Made by a program: the position numbers and the translations under genes
The notes under the pieces: generated by a model
The model's input: the letters and a program-made list of their open reading frames with translations, nothing else
What the model was told of the DNA's origin: nothing
Database searches by the model: none
Origin: Flagellimonas hymeniacidonis
GTDB lineage: Bacteria > Bacteroidota > Bacteroidia > Flavobacteriales > Flavobacteriaceae
Length of the DNA: 64,000 nucleotides
Reading direction: 5' to 3'
Assembly (NCBI RefSeq): GCF_008040165.1
Contig: NZ_VRUR01000001.1
Coordinates: forward strand, 1,135,349-1,199,348
Shown: piece after piece, positions 49,595-57,678 of the stretch
Layout of the letters: each line of letters begins with the position of its first letter
Numbering within the stretch: the stretch's first letter is position 1

Positions 49595-50408
49595 AATAAT
49601 CCATAATACTTTTTGTTATGGCCAAAGATAAACCGTTAATTCCTTTTCTGGAATTCAAGTACTGGGATTCGTCCTTATTGGAAAAGAAACCCATTTCAAT
49701 AAGAATGCCTGGAGTGAAAGAAATTGACTCTCTCAATACCTGGTAATTGTTACGAAGAATACCCCTCGATTTATACCCTAGTTTTTCCACCATGTTGCGG
49801 TCTAAGATGTTGCCAAAAACTATTGCTTTTTTTAGGTTGGTTTGAACCGATTCCTTGGTCGTATTTTGCACATAGATTTCTACTCCTTCAGCTCGACTGT
49901 TCGGGTTGTGGTTACAGTGTAGTGAAATGAACAAATCCGCTCCGACTACCTTGGGATAAACTGACCTTCTATCCAGGGAAAGAAAAACATCTTGATCACG
50001 GGTAAGCACAACCTTTATTTCTGGGCTAAATTTTTTTAAATAGAACTTGACATATTTCGCAACGTAGAGATTTATGTTCTTTTCCAAATGTCCATTTCCA
50101 TCCATTGTCCCGGAATCATAACCTCCATGACCAGCATCGATAACAACTACTATTTTTTCATTTACATAATTACCATTTTGAGCCATTCCAGAAAAGGAGA
50201 CACCTAGAAAAATGGACCAAAAAAAATGAATAGAAATCTTATTGAGATACCTGGATAAATTGAGTGATGAAAGGAAGGATTCTAACTTAGTTAGTTTCCG
50301 CTTTTTCAAAGCGTAGCGAGAGAAAAATAAGGAAAGCGAGATGGAATCACGCAGAGCGTGATTCGGAGTGTGGTATTTTTCTATTTTTCTCTCGTTGTGT
50401 ACTCTCAT
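49581..50408 (-). CDS. N-acetylmuramoyl-L-alanine amidase (Amidase_3)
   Basis: Peptidoglycan amidase of up to 275 residues that cleaves the bond between MurNAc and L-Ala; ICE-borne amidases may open the wall locally for transfer. The catalytic domain (about 82-275) has zinc ligands in 'VVIDAGHGGYDSGTMDGNGH' and 'LEKNINLYVAKYV' (Glu), 'GADLFISLHCNHNPNSRAEG' (His) and 'TPGILIEMGFFSNKDESQYL' (Glu). A hydrophobic signal-like stretch (about 58-75, 'IHFFWSIFLGVSFSGMAQ') precedes it. No good start lies next to that signal: the only upstream ATG (50408) makes an unusual 55-residue leader that runs through the inverted repeats at 50300-50394. The true start is unclear, or the 5' end has been remodelled. 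Confidence 0.85.
   Translation of the reverse strand: MRVHNERKIEKYHTPNHALRDSISLSLFFSRYALKKRKLTKLESFLSSLNLSRYLNKISIHFFWSIFLGVSFSGMAQNGNYVNEKIVVVIDAGHGGYDSGTMDGNGHLEKNINLYVAKYVKFYLKKFSPEIKVVLTRDQDVFLSLDRRSVYPKVVGADLFISLHCNHNPNSRAEGVEIYVQNTTKESVQTNLKKAIVFGNILDRNMVEKLGYKSRGILRNNYQVLRESISFTPGILIEMGFFSNKDESQYLNSRKGINGLSLAITKSIMDYFEKK
50300..50394 (+). repeat. Nested inverted repeats (candidate oriT part 1)
   Basis: Three perfect inverted repeats: GCTTT/AAAGC (50300-50312), CGAGAGAAAAATA/TATTTTTCTCTCG (13 bp, 50317-50329 and 50382-50394), and inside it GAATCACGC-AGA-GCGTGATTC (50344-50364). They lie upstream of the mobilisation genes, where Bacteroidota elements carry oriT, and overlap the leader of the amidase gene on the other strand. 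Confidence 0.55.
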
Positions 50409-50463
50409 AAATACTGATTTATTAGAGTAATTAAGGTAGTGGTATTGGAAATATTATGCACCT

Positions 50464-50538
50464 CATATATCAATTCAAACGTGGCATATATCAATTAATA
50501 AGTTGAATAATAGGTTCTTAAATCTAAGTTTATGCCAC
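50464..50538 (+). repeat. Direct and inverted repeats before the mobilisation genes (candidate oriT part 2)
   Basis: CATATATCAATT repeats at 50464 and 50485 (21-bp period), and GTGGCATA (50481) pairs with TATGCCAC (50531). Just 14 bp later the RHH-type mobilisation gene starts. The combination fits binding sites for a relaxosome protein at oriT. Confidence 0.55.
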
Positions 50539-50551
50539 ACTAAATACCACA

Positions 50552-51199
50552 ATGGCTGGCAAGTATCACAACATTAGGGTTAGGCAGACAGGGAAGGAAA
50601 AGATAAAGCTCTTGGCCAAAAGGAATGGAAAAAATGAAACAGAGTACGCCAATCGGATGATACTTTTTATCTATAAATCAGGCTTGGATATTTACTCAGA
50701 CATCACCCCTAGCGTTCCAGATTTGATAAAAAATTTAGACAAAAGAATTGTCTCATTTCTTAAAAAAAGGGAGTCAGATTTTTTTGTGCCTATGGATAAA
50801 TCATTTAAAAAAATGATTGAGCTACATACCCGAACTTTTGAAATGTTGGAAGTGCTCGACCCCTTTCAAATGAATTTGCAACCTAGGAAAATAGTTGTAC
50901 CGGAAACAGCAAAACCCAGCTTAAAATTGCCCCTTTCTGAAAGAGATGATATTCCAAAAAATACAGAAGAGGAAACCTCTGTTTTAGAAACTCAAAATAG
51001 CACCTTTTCCAAAGATGATAAAGAGGATTTTTTGGTTAGAATAGAACGGGCAGAAAAGGAGAAGAAAACCTTTGAAAAGGAGCTTAAATTCTTGATAGAA
51101 AACATTAAACCGAACAAGAGTATTTCAGGACCAAAATTTACCTGTAACCTACCCCAGAAAGAAATAGACAGAATCAAACTTTTGGTAGGTGGTAATTAA
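50552..51199 (+). CDS. BfmA/BtgA-like mobilisation protein
   Basis: Relaxosome accessory protein of 215 residues. The N-terminal segment 'YHNIRVRQTGKEKIKLLAKR' and 'NGKNETEYANRMILFIYKSG' resembles the ribbon-helix-helix/helical DNA-binding start of the BfmA/BtgA family, which assists relaxases of Bacteroidota mobilisable elements. The C-terminal half is charged, with a coiled-coil-like stretch (about 160-190, 'RIERAEKEKKTFEKELKFLI'). It begins 14 bp after the candidate oriT repeats and overlaps the relaxase gene by 11 bp. By position and similarity it should bind oriT and help open DNA. Confidence 0.75.
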   Translation: MAGKYHNIRVRQTGKEKIKLLAKRNGKNETEYANRMILFIYKSGLDIYSDITPSVPDLIKNLDKRIVSFLKKRESDFFVPMDKSFKKMIELHTRTFEMLEVLDPFQMNLQPRKIVVPETAKPSLKLPLSERDDIPKNTEEETSVLETQNSTFSKDDKEDFLVRIERAEKEKKTFEKELKFLIENIKPNKSISGPKFTCNLPQKEIDRIKLLVGGN

Positions 51200-52337
51200 G
51201 GTACATAATCCAAAATATGCCGTTGGGAAGAATACAGGTTCGGTCAGAAATCTTGTCGAGTATCTTGATAAAGAAAACCGGGAATTGGAAGAATTGGACA
51301 AGGATTATTTTTTCAATAAGGACGGGTCTCACTTTTCGGCCGCTGTTGTTGAAAGGGAGATAGATAATAATCAGGTCAAATTAAAAAAGACTGATACAAA
51401 GTTTTATATGATTACTGTGAATCCATCACAAGAAGAGTTAAATCACATCAGACATGATGAAGTGAAGTTCAAATCCTACATCAATGATTTGATGGACAAG
51501 TATGCGGAAAACTTTAATAGAACCTTTAAAGATGGAAGACCGTTAACTGGGGATGATATTTTGTACTATGCTAAAATTGAGCATGAACGGACCTATAAGT
51601 TTGGCGAGAAGCGGTTTAAAGAAGATATTGCCTTTAACAAAGATTTGGAAAAAAAAATCTATAAGAACCACAAAAACTTAAAAGTTGTCAAGGATCCAAA
51701 GCAACGGCAACAATTTTTGTCCAATATCAAGGACCTAGAGTCCAAGTATGTTCGAAACAGTGAGGGGACCATTATAAAGGAAGGGAACTTAAAGGATGGC
51801 CATAACCTTCATGCTCATGTGATAATAAGTCGTATGGACAAATCTCGGGAAATGCTACTTTCTCCTATGGCCAATCCAAAACAAGCGATTAATAAGATAA
51901 ATGGAATTGACGCTCCAATAGGATTCGACCGGGATAACTATGTGCAAATGGGAGAAAAACTTTTTGACCAAAAATTCGAGTATAAACGGGACTATAAAAA
52001 AAGTTACAGCTATTATAAAGAAACAAAACAAATTAGGGTTGTTGGCAATTTGCTCCACCTTAGCAATCCAAAAGCCTTTGCGAAAATGGCCGTCAAAAGG
52101 GCTATGTCAGAAATGATTCAAGACAAGACCTTGCAAAAACAGCTTGGCCATGTAGTGACCGACCCTAGAAAGTTTCCTAAAAAAGTGGCGCATAAACTGG
52201 AGCAAAAAGTATTGGAGGCGGTTATACAAAAGATGGGTATGGCAGCGTATTCAAACCCAATCACAGCAGGAGTACAGGTGGCTAAACAGGCTATTACTAT
52301 TGCCTCAAAAACATTAAGTAGAGGAATGGGTATATGA
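51189..52337 (+). CDS. Relaxase-like mobilisation nuclease
   Basis: Putative conjugative relaxase of 382 residues (Bacteroidota MobB-like/DUF5712-type family) that nicks oriT and pilots the strand. It starts with GTG (MVIKVHNPKYAVGKNTGSVR). The metal-binding HUH motif is 'LKDGHNLHAHVIISRMDKSR' (H...H-x-H, about residue 200). A candidate catalytic Tyr is in 'DTKFYMITVNPSQEELN', or in the N-terminal 'NLVEYLDKENRELEELDKDY'; I cannot decide. A basic C-terminal half (260-382) includes 'KKSYSYYKETKQIRVVGNLL'. It overlaps the RHH gene by 11 bp and the coupling protein gene by 4 bp, so the three form one translationally linked set. Confidence 0.8.
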   Translation: MVIKVHNPKYAVGKNTGSVRNLVEYLDKENRELEELDKDYFFNKDGSHFSAAVVEREIDNNQVKLKKTDTKFYMITVNPSQEELNHIRHDEVKFKSYINDLMDKYAENFNRTFKDGRPLTGDDILYYAKIEHERTYKFGEKRFKEDIAFNKDLEKKIYKNHKNLKVVKDPKQRQQFLSNIKDLESKYVRNSEGTIIKEGNLKDGHNLHAHVIISRMDKSREMLLSPMANPKQAINKINGIDAPIGFDRDNYVQMGEKLFDQKFEYKRDYKKSYSYYKETKQIRVVGNLLHLSNPKAFAKMAVKRAMSEMIQDKTLQKQLGHVVTDPRKFPKKVAHKLEQKVLEAVIQKMGMAAYSNPITAGVQVAKQAITIASKTLSRGMGI

Positions 52338-53950
52338 AGATATTAGACACATTTTTTGAAGCTTCGGAAATTACCCAGATGATTATCATGGGTATCAATG
52401 TAGGGTTTGCAGTATTGATGAGCTTTGTATTCAGACCTGGTAATTCTGTGGTTAAAATCATCATCGCAATAATGGCCTATTGTGGTTTGTTTTTTGGGAT
52501 AGGCCAACTAGCCAGTTATTTGCCTATTACCTATTTCGTTGTCCTCTATATTCTTCCGAGCGCTTTGCTTGGACTATTCCTCTCTGTGGCATATGCAGTA
52601 TTAAAAGGTCCAGAAAAGGTAATGAATGTCTTTGATGTGGAGATTCCATACAACAACGGGAAAAGACTACGGGTCAATATAAAAAGAGGGGTCAGTGTCC
52701 AAGGTGCGGCCGGTAGTGGAAAGACTGCTTCCGTGGCGGGGTGGATTTTACACTGGATGGGTAAACGCAATGTACCCTCTTTGGTATATGATTATAAAAA
52801 CTTTGAACTCGTTGAGGCGGTACAGTGGTTTTATCGGGATAGTGAACTTCCGATACATGCTTTTGCCCCGCATGACCCTGATAAAAGCGTATTCCTGAAC
52901 CCGATTGACCCTGAAGTCTTAAAGACGGATGAAGACATTTCTTTAATGTGTAAATGCATTGTCCAAAACGTAATCGCTAAGGATGGTAAAGGGGACAACT
53001 TTTTTGTCCAGGCTGCTGAAGGTGCGCTTATTGGAGTAATCTATGTCCTAAAAGAGAAATATCCACAACATTGTTCCTTTCCATATCTAGCGGCCATTTT
53101 CTTGACAAAGGAGGCAGAGGGATTGGTGGATTTTATTGAACAGAGCACAACGGCCAGTATACATGCCAGGGCATTTTTAGATGGGAAGGAATCTGAAAAG
53201 CAAATGGCAGGAGTTAAGGCCACACTGAGCAATGCCTTTAGGGTATTTGCCGTTCCCAATATCTTTTATACCATGCAGAAAAGCAGTGTAAACCTAAGTA
53301 TCAACAATAAGGAAAATCTAGCGGTGTTGTGCCTGGTGAACATTCCCAAGTACGATGAAATCTATTCTCCTATTCTCTCCATCGTTACCCAAGCGGTGAT
53401 TACATCTATGAGTGAACGCCATCAAGAACCTTCCTATATCTTATTGGACGAAGCACCCACATTGCGGATTAATAGGATTGGAAAGGTTCCGGCGACTATG
53501 CGGAGCTTTGATATTGCCACCATTTATATGTTACAGGACAAGGTACAGGCCCAAATACAAATGGGAGTTGACAAAATGAAGGAGGTCTTGGCCAACCTGT
53601 CCACCCTATTCTTCGGCAAGACCAATGACCCTGATACGGCTAGATTCTTTGAAAGCTACTTTGAAACCGTTAAGGTAAAGACCAAAAGTACAAGTAAAAA
53701 AGCGGGTTGGGGTGGAGCTGATAGGCGAATTTCTGAAGCAGAAAAGGACGAGAAAAAACATAAGTCTTTTGAAATGTTCCAACGGTCCGCTGGACAGTTC
53801 TTTGTCTTTGATGAAAAAGGGCAGAATTTCGATGCCAAGATTAAAATGCCAGAGCTGCAACCCATGCCTTACAATACCGTAAACATTACAACGCAAAGGG
53901 AAATCCAAAGCGTGTTCAATCTGATACTAAAAAAAGCCAAAGATCTCTAA
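52334..53950 (+). CDS. Type IV coupling protein (TraG/VirD4-like)
   Basis: Inner-membrane ATPase of 538 residues linking the relaxosome to the T4SS. Two or three N-terminal transmembrane segments (about 12-95: 'MIIMGINVGFAVLMSFVFRP', 'YFVVLYILPSALLGLFLSVA') precede the motor. Walker A is 'GVSVQGAAGSGKTASVAGWI', Walker B 'PSYILLDEAPTLRINRIGKV', with the TraM_recognition segment around 'SFDIATIYMLQDKVQAQIQM'. The end is basic and hydrophilic. It overlaps the relaxase by 4 bp (ATGA). The next gene (TraE-like) follows after 89 bp containing copy 3 of the recurrent element. Confidence 0.92.
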   Translation: MKILDTFFEASEITQMIIMGINVGFAVLMSFVFRPGNSVVKIIIAIMAYCGLFFGIGQLASYLPITYFVVLYILPSALLGLFLSVAYAVLKGPEKVMNVFDVEIPYNNGKRLRVNIKRGVSVQGAAGSGKTASVAGWILHWMGKRNVPSLVYDYKNFELVEAVQWFYRDSELPIHAFAPHDPDKSVFLNPIDPEVLKTDEDISLMCKCIVQNVIAKDGKGDNFFVQAAEGALIGVIYVLKEKYPQHCSFPYLAAIFLTKEAEGLVDFIEQSTTASIHARAFLDGKESEKQMAGVKATLSNAFRVFAVPNIFYTMQKSSVNLSINNKENLAVLCLVNIPKYDEIYSPILSIVTQAVITSMSERHQEPSYILLDEAPTLRINRIGKVPATMRSFDIATIYMLQDKVQAQIQMGVDKMKEVLANLSTLFFGKTNDPDTARFFESYFETVKVKTKSTSKKAGWGGADRRISEAEKDEKKHKSFEMFQRSAGQFFVFDEKGQNFDAKIKMPELQPMPYNTVNITTQREIQSVFNLILKKAKDL

Positions 53951-53999
53951 CAAATATTCCATATATGAATATATATTAATTTTTTTTACATTCGTTTTA

Positions 54000-54009
54000 T
54001 CAAATAATC
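54000..54009 (+). repeat. Recurrent element, copy 3 (partial)
   Basis: TCAAATAATC then TAGTAATTATT upstream of the traE-like gene (ATG 54040). The second half (CTCGTCAA) is missing next to it, although CCCTCGTC occurs just inside the gene at 54069. An ATATTC/GAATAT inverted repeat (53954-53971) precedes it, like the one in the iteron region. Confidence 0.5.
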
Positions 54010-54039
54010 TAGTAATTATTAATTTTTAAATCATTTATT

Positions 54040-54360
54040 ATGAAGTACTTAAATGCGAAATCGCTCTACCCTCGTCTTACTTTAGGAGTATTCCTATTAT
54101 CATCAAGTCAAATTTTTGCAATGAACGTTGCAATGAATCTTGGAATTAAAGCATTGGTCGATGACCTCTGGACAGAAGTAAAAGATGCAGCACCTATTAT
54201 TCTGGCCATTATTTTTATTATTGGAATTCTCCTTAACATTGGAAAATTACTAGGAGATAATCGAGATTACAAAGGGTTCCTTACCAGTGTTTTTCTATTT
54301 TTTGGAGGTATCTCCATTATAGGCGGTGTGGTAAGCTATATCCTATCGATTTCTTTCTAG
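54040..54360 (+). CDS. TraE-like conjugal transfer protein (VirB2-like)
   Basis: Small membrane protein of 106 residues with a signal sequence (KSLYPRLTLGVFLLSSSQIF, cut before AMN) and two hydrophobic segments ('APIILAIIFIIGILLNIGKL', 'FFGGISIIGGVVSYILSISF'). The length, the two-helix layout and the position ahead of a TraF-like and a VirB4-like gene match TraE (DUF4134), the pilin-like VirB2 counterpart in Bacteroidota conjugation. The identification rests mainly on synteny and topology, since pilins vary strongly. It starts 30 bp after recurrent-element copy 3. Confidence 0.75.
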   Translation: MKYLNAKSLYPRLTLGVFLLSSSQIFAMNVAMNLGIKALVDDLWTEVKDAAPIILAIIFIIGILLNIGKLLGDNRDYKGFLTSVFLFFGGISIIGGVVSYILSISF

Positions 54361-54361
54361 C

Positions 54362-54682
54362 TTGGACCAAAAACCCAGAAACCAAGAATATCGTTTAAAA
54401 GTTGAAAAGGGCCTCGAAAAACAGGCTATGGTACTAGGACTGCGGTTACAGTATCTAGGTATTTTTGCGGTCTTTTTCCTCTTTTCCCTCTTGCCTTTGA
54501 CTAGAGGGATAAGCTTTTACACGTTTGTTTTTGCCGTAATCCTTGCAGCATGTTCGTATGTGCTATTAAAGACTGCAGACGATAAGAACCTACTCGAAAA
54601 GTTGTCTGTGACAAATTTCCCCAAAATCTTAGTAAACGACCTATATAAAAAATTGAGCAGTGGACCAAATCAATCTAAGTGA
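54362..54682 (+). CDS. TraF-like conjugal transfer protein (VirB3-like)
   Basis: Inner-membrane protein of 106 residues with two transmembrane helices ('LQYLGIFAVFFLFSLLPLTR', 'YTFVFAVILAACSYVLLKTA') and an amphipathic end. It begins with a TTG directly after the traE stop (MDQKPRNQEYRLKVEKGLEK). The order TraE-TraF-TraG is standard for Bacteroidota T4SSs, where TraF (DUF4133) replaces VirB3. It overlaps the ATPase gene that follows by 23 bp, so translation is probably coupled. It likely helps place the VirB4-like ATPase at the membrane. Confidence 0.78.
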   Translation: MDQKPRNQEYRLKVEKGLEKQAMVLGLRLQYLGIFAVFFLFSLLPLTRGISFYTFVFAVILAACSYVLLKTADDKNLLEKLSVTNFPKILVNDLYKKLSSGPNQSK

Positions 54683-57095
54683 ACACTATCCCATTTTATC
54701 CATAAAAGACAATATTGTTCTCTCCAATAATGGGGACATTATTATGTGCTATGCACTAGAGCTTCCAGAAATATTCACCCTTTCTAAAGAGGACTACCAA
54801 AACCTTCAAGATTTTTGGTACCGCACCATTAAATATCTCCCTGCCAAAAGTTTTGTACACAAACAGGATATTTTCATTAGTCAAAACTATAGTGGGGACG
54901 AACTGCCAGATTCCACCTTTTTACAAAGGGCAACCAAGGCGCATTTTAAGGAACGACCCTATTCTTCACACTTATCCCTTTTGTTCATTGGATTTGGTAA
55001 AAAGAACAGCTTAAACGCATCCGGAATCCAAAACCCATTTAAAACAATCCCAGGCAGTAAAAAATTATTGGAGGAGTTTCAAGACGGGAATGTCTTTGTT
55101 TCTGAAGTAAGCAAGACTATCGAGTTTTTGAACAGCTCCAAATATATCAAGGCACACCCCATTTATGAGGACGAAATAGATTCTTTGATTCAGAATTATT
55201 ATAACGGATTCGATTCAGAAAAATATGTTGATACGGACATGATCACCAAAGTCAGGACCAAAGGCCAAAGCTATAATGCAATTGGTGTGGGTGACAAAAG
55301 AGTGGGAGTGTTTGCCATTAACGACATTAAGCAGTTCCCGGATTATGTGGACACCTACAAACTGGACAATGATTATAGCAGTAAAAAATTCAAAATATAT
55401 AAGGGGGCCTCTGACGATTTTGGCTTTAAGATGTCATTTGACCATATCTATAACCAGGTTATTTATATCGATGACCATTCTGAACACAAGAAAAATCTTG
55501 AGAACCGGAAAGAACATCTGGTTGGGGCCAAAGGGTTTGGAACCGATAATAAAATGGCTGCCGAGGATCTGACAGAATACTTGGAACAATTGTCCAGGGA
55601 TGATAGCAAAAAAATTGTCCGTGGCCATTCCAATATTATCTACTATGCCAAATCGGATGCCGAGTTTGATGAGTACACCAATATCATTTCAACCGTCTAC
55701 CGTACTCTCGATTATAAACCACATTACCCGAACAAGAACAGTGTTCAGGAAATTTACCTTAAGTCGTTGTTCCCGTATGTCTCTACCTTGAGCAATCAAA
55801 ATCTTTTCCGAACGGAGCTTGAAGTTGCCTTAACGCTTTTTCTTAATATTACCTCTTATAAGTCGGATGATGAAGGGATTGTTTTTTCGGACCGGATTTT
55901 TAACATCCCAATAAAAAGGGATGTTCGCGACGAATCAAAAAAGAGAATCAAAGCCTGGAACTTCTTCATTTTCGCTCCTACTGGAGAGGGCAAATCCGTG
56001 CTTGCGAATCACATCTTTAGACAATTAAATGAACAGGGTAAGAAACTGGTCATTTTTGATATTGGAGGCTCATTTAAGAAATTGTCCTATTTAATTCCCA
56101 AAGAAAAGTCGATTTTCTTTTCTTATGAACATGGCAAGCCTTTGGGGTTGAATCCATTTTATTTAAATGATGTCAGTGATTTGGATATTGACAAGAAAAA
56201 CTCCCTGGCTGAATTTATCTATAGTCTTTGGTTTCCAGACAAAGATATCGACAACGGGGACAGGACCATTCTCATTAAACTTTTGGATGCTTATTACCTG
56301 AACGTGGTGAGGGGGTTTTCCTTTCCCAATTTTTACAACTTCATAAAAATTAATAGCAAGTCCCTACTGCAGCAGCTTGGTATCAATGATCGTTTTTTTG
56401 ACTTGGAGTCTTTTTTGCTCATGACGGAGACCTATGTTACTGGTGAGTATAGCTTCCTCTTTGGAGAAACCGAAGATTTCAGCCATCGCATGGAGGACAA
56501 GGATATTGTAATATTTGAATTTGAAAAGGCCAACGACAATGTTATCCTACTTTCCCTGCTTTTACAATTGGGAAATGAGGCCGTGAATAAAATTATCCTT
56601 GAGGACCGAAGTATTGACGGGGTTGTGTTCTATGATGAGCTGGCAAAGTTTATCAAAGAGAAAAGCATCCGTAATCGAGTAACCCACTATTACCAGACCA
56701 ACCGGAAACATTCTGCCTCAGTCGGAACTGCACTTCAAACCCCTGACCAACTTCCTGAAGGACCCGACACCAACGCCATGATTGAGAACTCCCAAGTAGT
56801 CTATATTCTCCATAACGAAAAAGGATATGAGCCCATAGTAAAGCGCTTTAACCTGTCCGAACACCAACACAATATCTTAAAATCCATTACCCCGAACCTA
56901 AAGGCAAAAAACCCCTACACTGAGTTTGCCTTGATCATCGGCAAGTTTATTTGGGTAATGCGTCTTGAACTCTCCAGGGAAAGCTTTTACGCTTATCAGA
57001 CTGATGGAAAGGAATACAACGCCATTATGAAGCTCTTTGAGGAAAAGAAAGATATGGAACTAGCAATAAAGACATTTATGGCAGAACAAAAATAG
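54660..57095 (+). CDS. TraG-family conjugation ATPase (VirB4-like)
   Basis: Cytoplasmic motor ATPase of 811 residues powering pilus/T4SS assembly. It starts with GTG (MDQINLSEHYPILSIKDNIV). The P-loop is 'WNFFIFAPTGEGKSVLANHI', the Walker B region 'SIDGVVFYDELAKFIKEKSI', and the arginine-finger region is near 'RNRVTHYYQTNRKHSASVGT'. The N-terminal 400 residues carry the typical VirB4 'QDIFISQNYSGDELPD'-type beta domain. The VirB4/TraG family in Bacteroidota CTns has the same length. The start overlaps the TraF-like gene by 23 bp. Confidence 0.92.
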   Translation: MDQINLSEHYPILSIKDNIVLSNNGDIIMCYALELPEIFTLSKEDYQNLQDFWYRTIKYLPAKSFVHKQDIFISQNYSGDELPDSTFLQRATKAHFKERPYSSHLSLLFIGFGKKNSLNASGIQNPFKTIPGSKKLLEEFQDGNVFVSEVSKTIEFLNSSKYIKAHPIYEDEIDSLIQNYYNGFDSEKYVDTDMITKVRTKGQSYNAIGVGDKRVGVFAINDIKQFPDYVDTYKLDNDYSSKKFKIYKGASDDFGFKMSFDHIYNQVIYIDDHSEHKKNLENRKEHLVGAKGFGTDNKMAAEDLTEYLEQLSRDDSKKIVRGHSNIIYYAKSDAEFDEYTNIISTVYRTLDYKPHYPNKNSVQEIYLKSLFPYVSTLSNQNLFRTELEVALTLFLNITSYKSDDEGIVFSDRIFNIPIKRDVRDESKKRIKAWNFFIFAPTGEGKSVLANHIFRQLNEQGKKLVIFDIGGSFKKLSYLIPKEKSIFFSYEHGKPLGLNPFYLNDVSDLDIDKKNSLAEFIYSLWFPDKDIDNGDRTILIKLLDAYYLNVVRGFSFPNFYNFIKINSKSLLQQLGINDRFFDLESFLLMTETYVTGEYSFLFGETEDFSHRMEDKDIVIFEFEKANDNVILLSLLLQLGNEAVNKIILEDRSIDGVVFYDELAKFIKEKSIRNRVTHYYQTNRKHSASVGTALQTPDQLPEGPDTNAMIENSQVVYILHNEKGYEPIVKRFNLSEHQHNILKSITPNLKAKNPYTEFALIIGKFIWVMRLELSRESFYAYQTDGKEYNAIMKLFEEKKDMELAIKTFMAEQK

Positions 57096-57106
57096 AAACA
57101 ACAAAA

Positions 57107-57138
57107 TCAAATAATCATGAAAAAAAGAGCCCTCGTCA
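57107..57138 (+). repeat. Recurrent element, copy 4
   Basis: TCAAATAATC (57107-57116) immediately followed by the ATG (57117) of the TraI-like gene, with CCTCGTCA at 57131-57138 inside the coding start. The spacing is longer than in copies 1, 2 and 5. Confidence 0.5.
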
Positions 57139-57674
57139 GCCTCACATTAATTATTCCCTTGTTTACAGGGATTGCCCAACTAGTAGTAAATGACCCACAG
57201 GCAAATGCCAATCTTATGCAACAAATTGCACAGGGAGCAAAGACCGTGGAACAAACTGCAAAATCAGTCAAGTTGTTGAAGGAAGCCAAGCAAATGTATG
57301 ATGATGTTAATGGCGCAATTCAAACTTTGGAATATATCTCTGACATGTCCGTGACAACTAAAAAAATCATTGAAAATTCTGGAAGTAGTTTAAAACAAAT
57401 TCAAAAATCCGATATGTTTTCGCCAAAGGAAATGAATGTTATTTCTCAAAGGTATAGTTCATTAATTGCGAAGGGAAACATTATTCTAAAAGTTGCAAAT
57501 GACTTACTGAGTGGTGGGATTTTTAAGATGAATGATGCTGAACGAATGGTACTTCTCAGGGATTCTAAGCAAGAGTTGCAAGAAACCTTGGCTGAATCCA
57601 GAAGTACAAGAAATCATTATATGAGGGTTGCTGAAAAAAGAGCTTTGCAGAAGTATTTCATAGAAAAAAAGTAA
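57117..57674 (+). CDS. TraI-like conjugal transfer protein (VirB5-like)
   Basis: Exported protein of 185 residues with a signal peptide (MKKRALVSLTLIIPLFTGIA, cut before QLV). The mature part is almost all helical: 'QQIAQGAKTVEQTAKSVKLL', 'EAKQMYDDVNGAIQTLEYIS', 'VTTKKIIENSGSSLKQIQKS', and 'KQELQETLAESRSTRNHYMR'. This pattern and its position between the VirB4-like ATPase and the VirB6-like protein match TraI (DUF4141), the probable VirB5 counterpart, a minor pilus component. It starts 21 bp after the ATPase stop, with recurrent-element copy 4 in its leader. Confidence 0.75.
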   Translation: MKKRALVSLTLIIPLFTGIAQLVVNDPQANANLMQQIAQGAKTVEQTAKSVKLLKEAKQMYDDVNGAIQTLEYISDMSVTTKKIIENSGSSLKQIQKSDMFSPKEMNVISQRYSSLIAKGNIILKVANDLLSGGIFKMNDAERMVLLRDSKQELQETLAESRSTRNHYMRVAEKRALQKYFIEKK

Positions 57675-57678
57675 AGTC

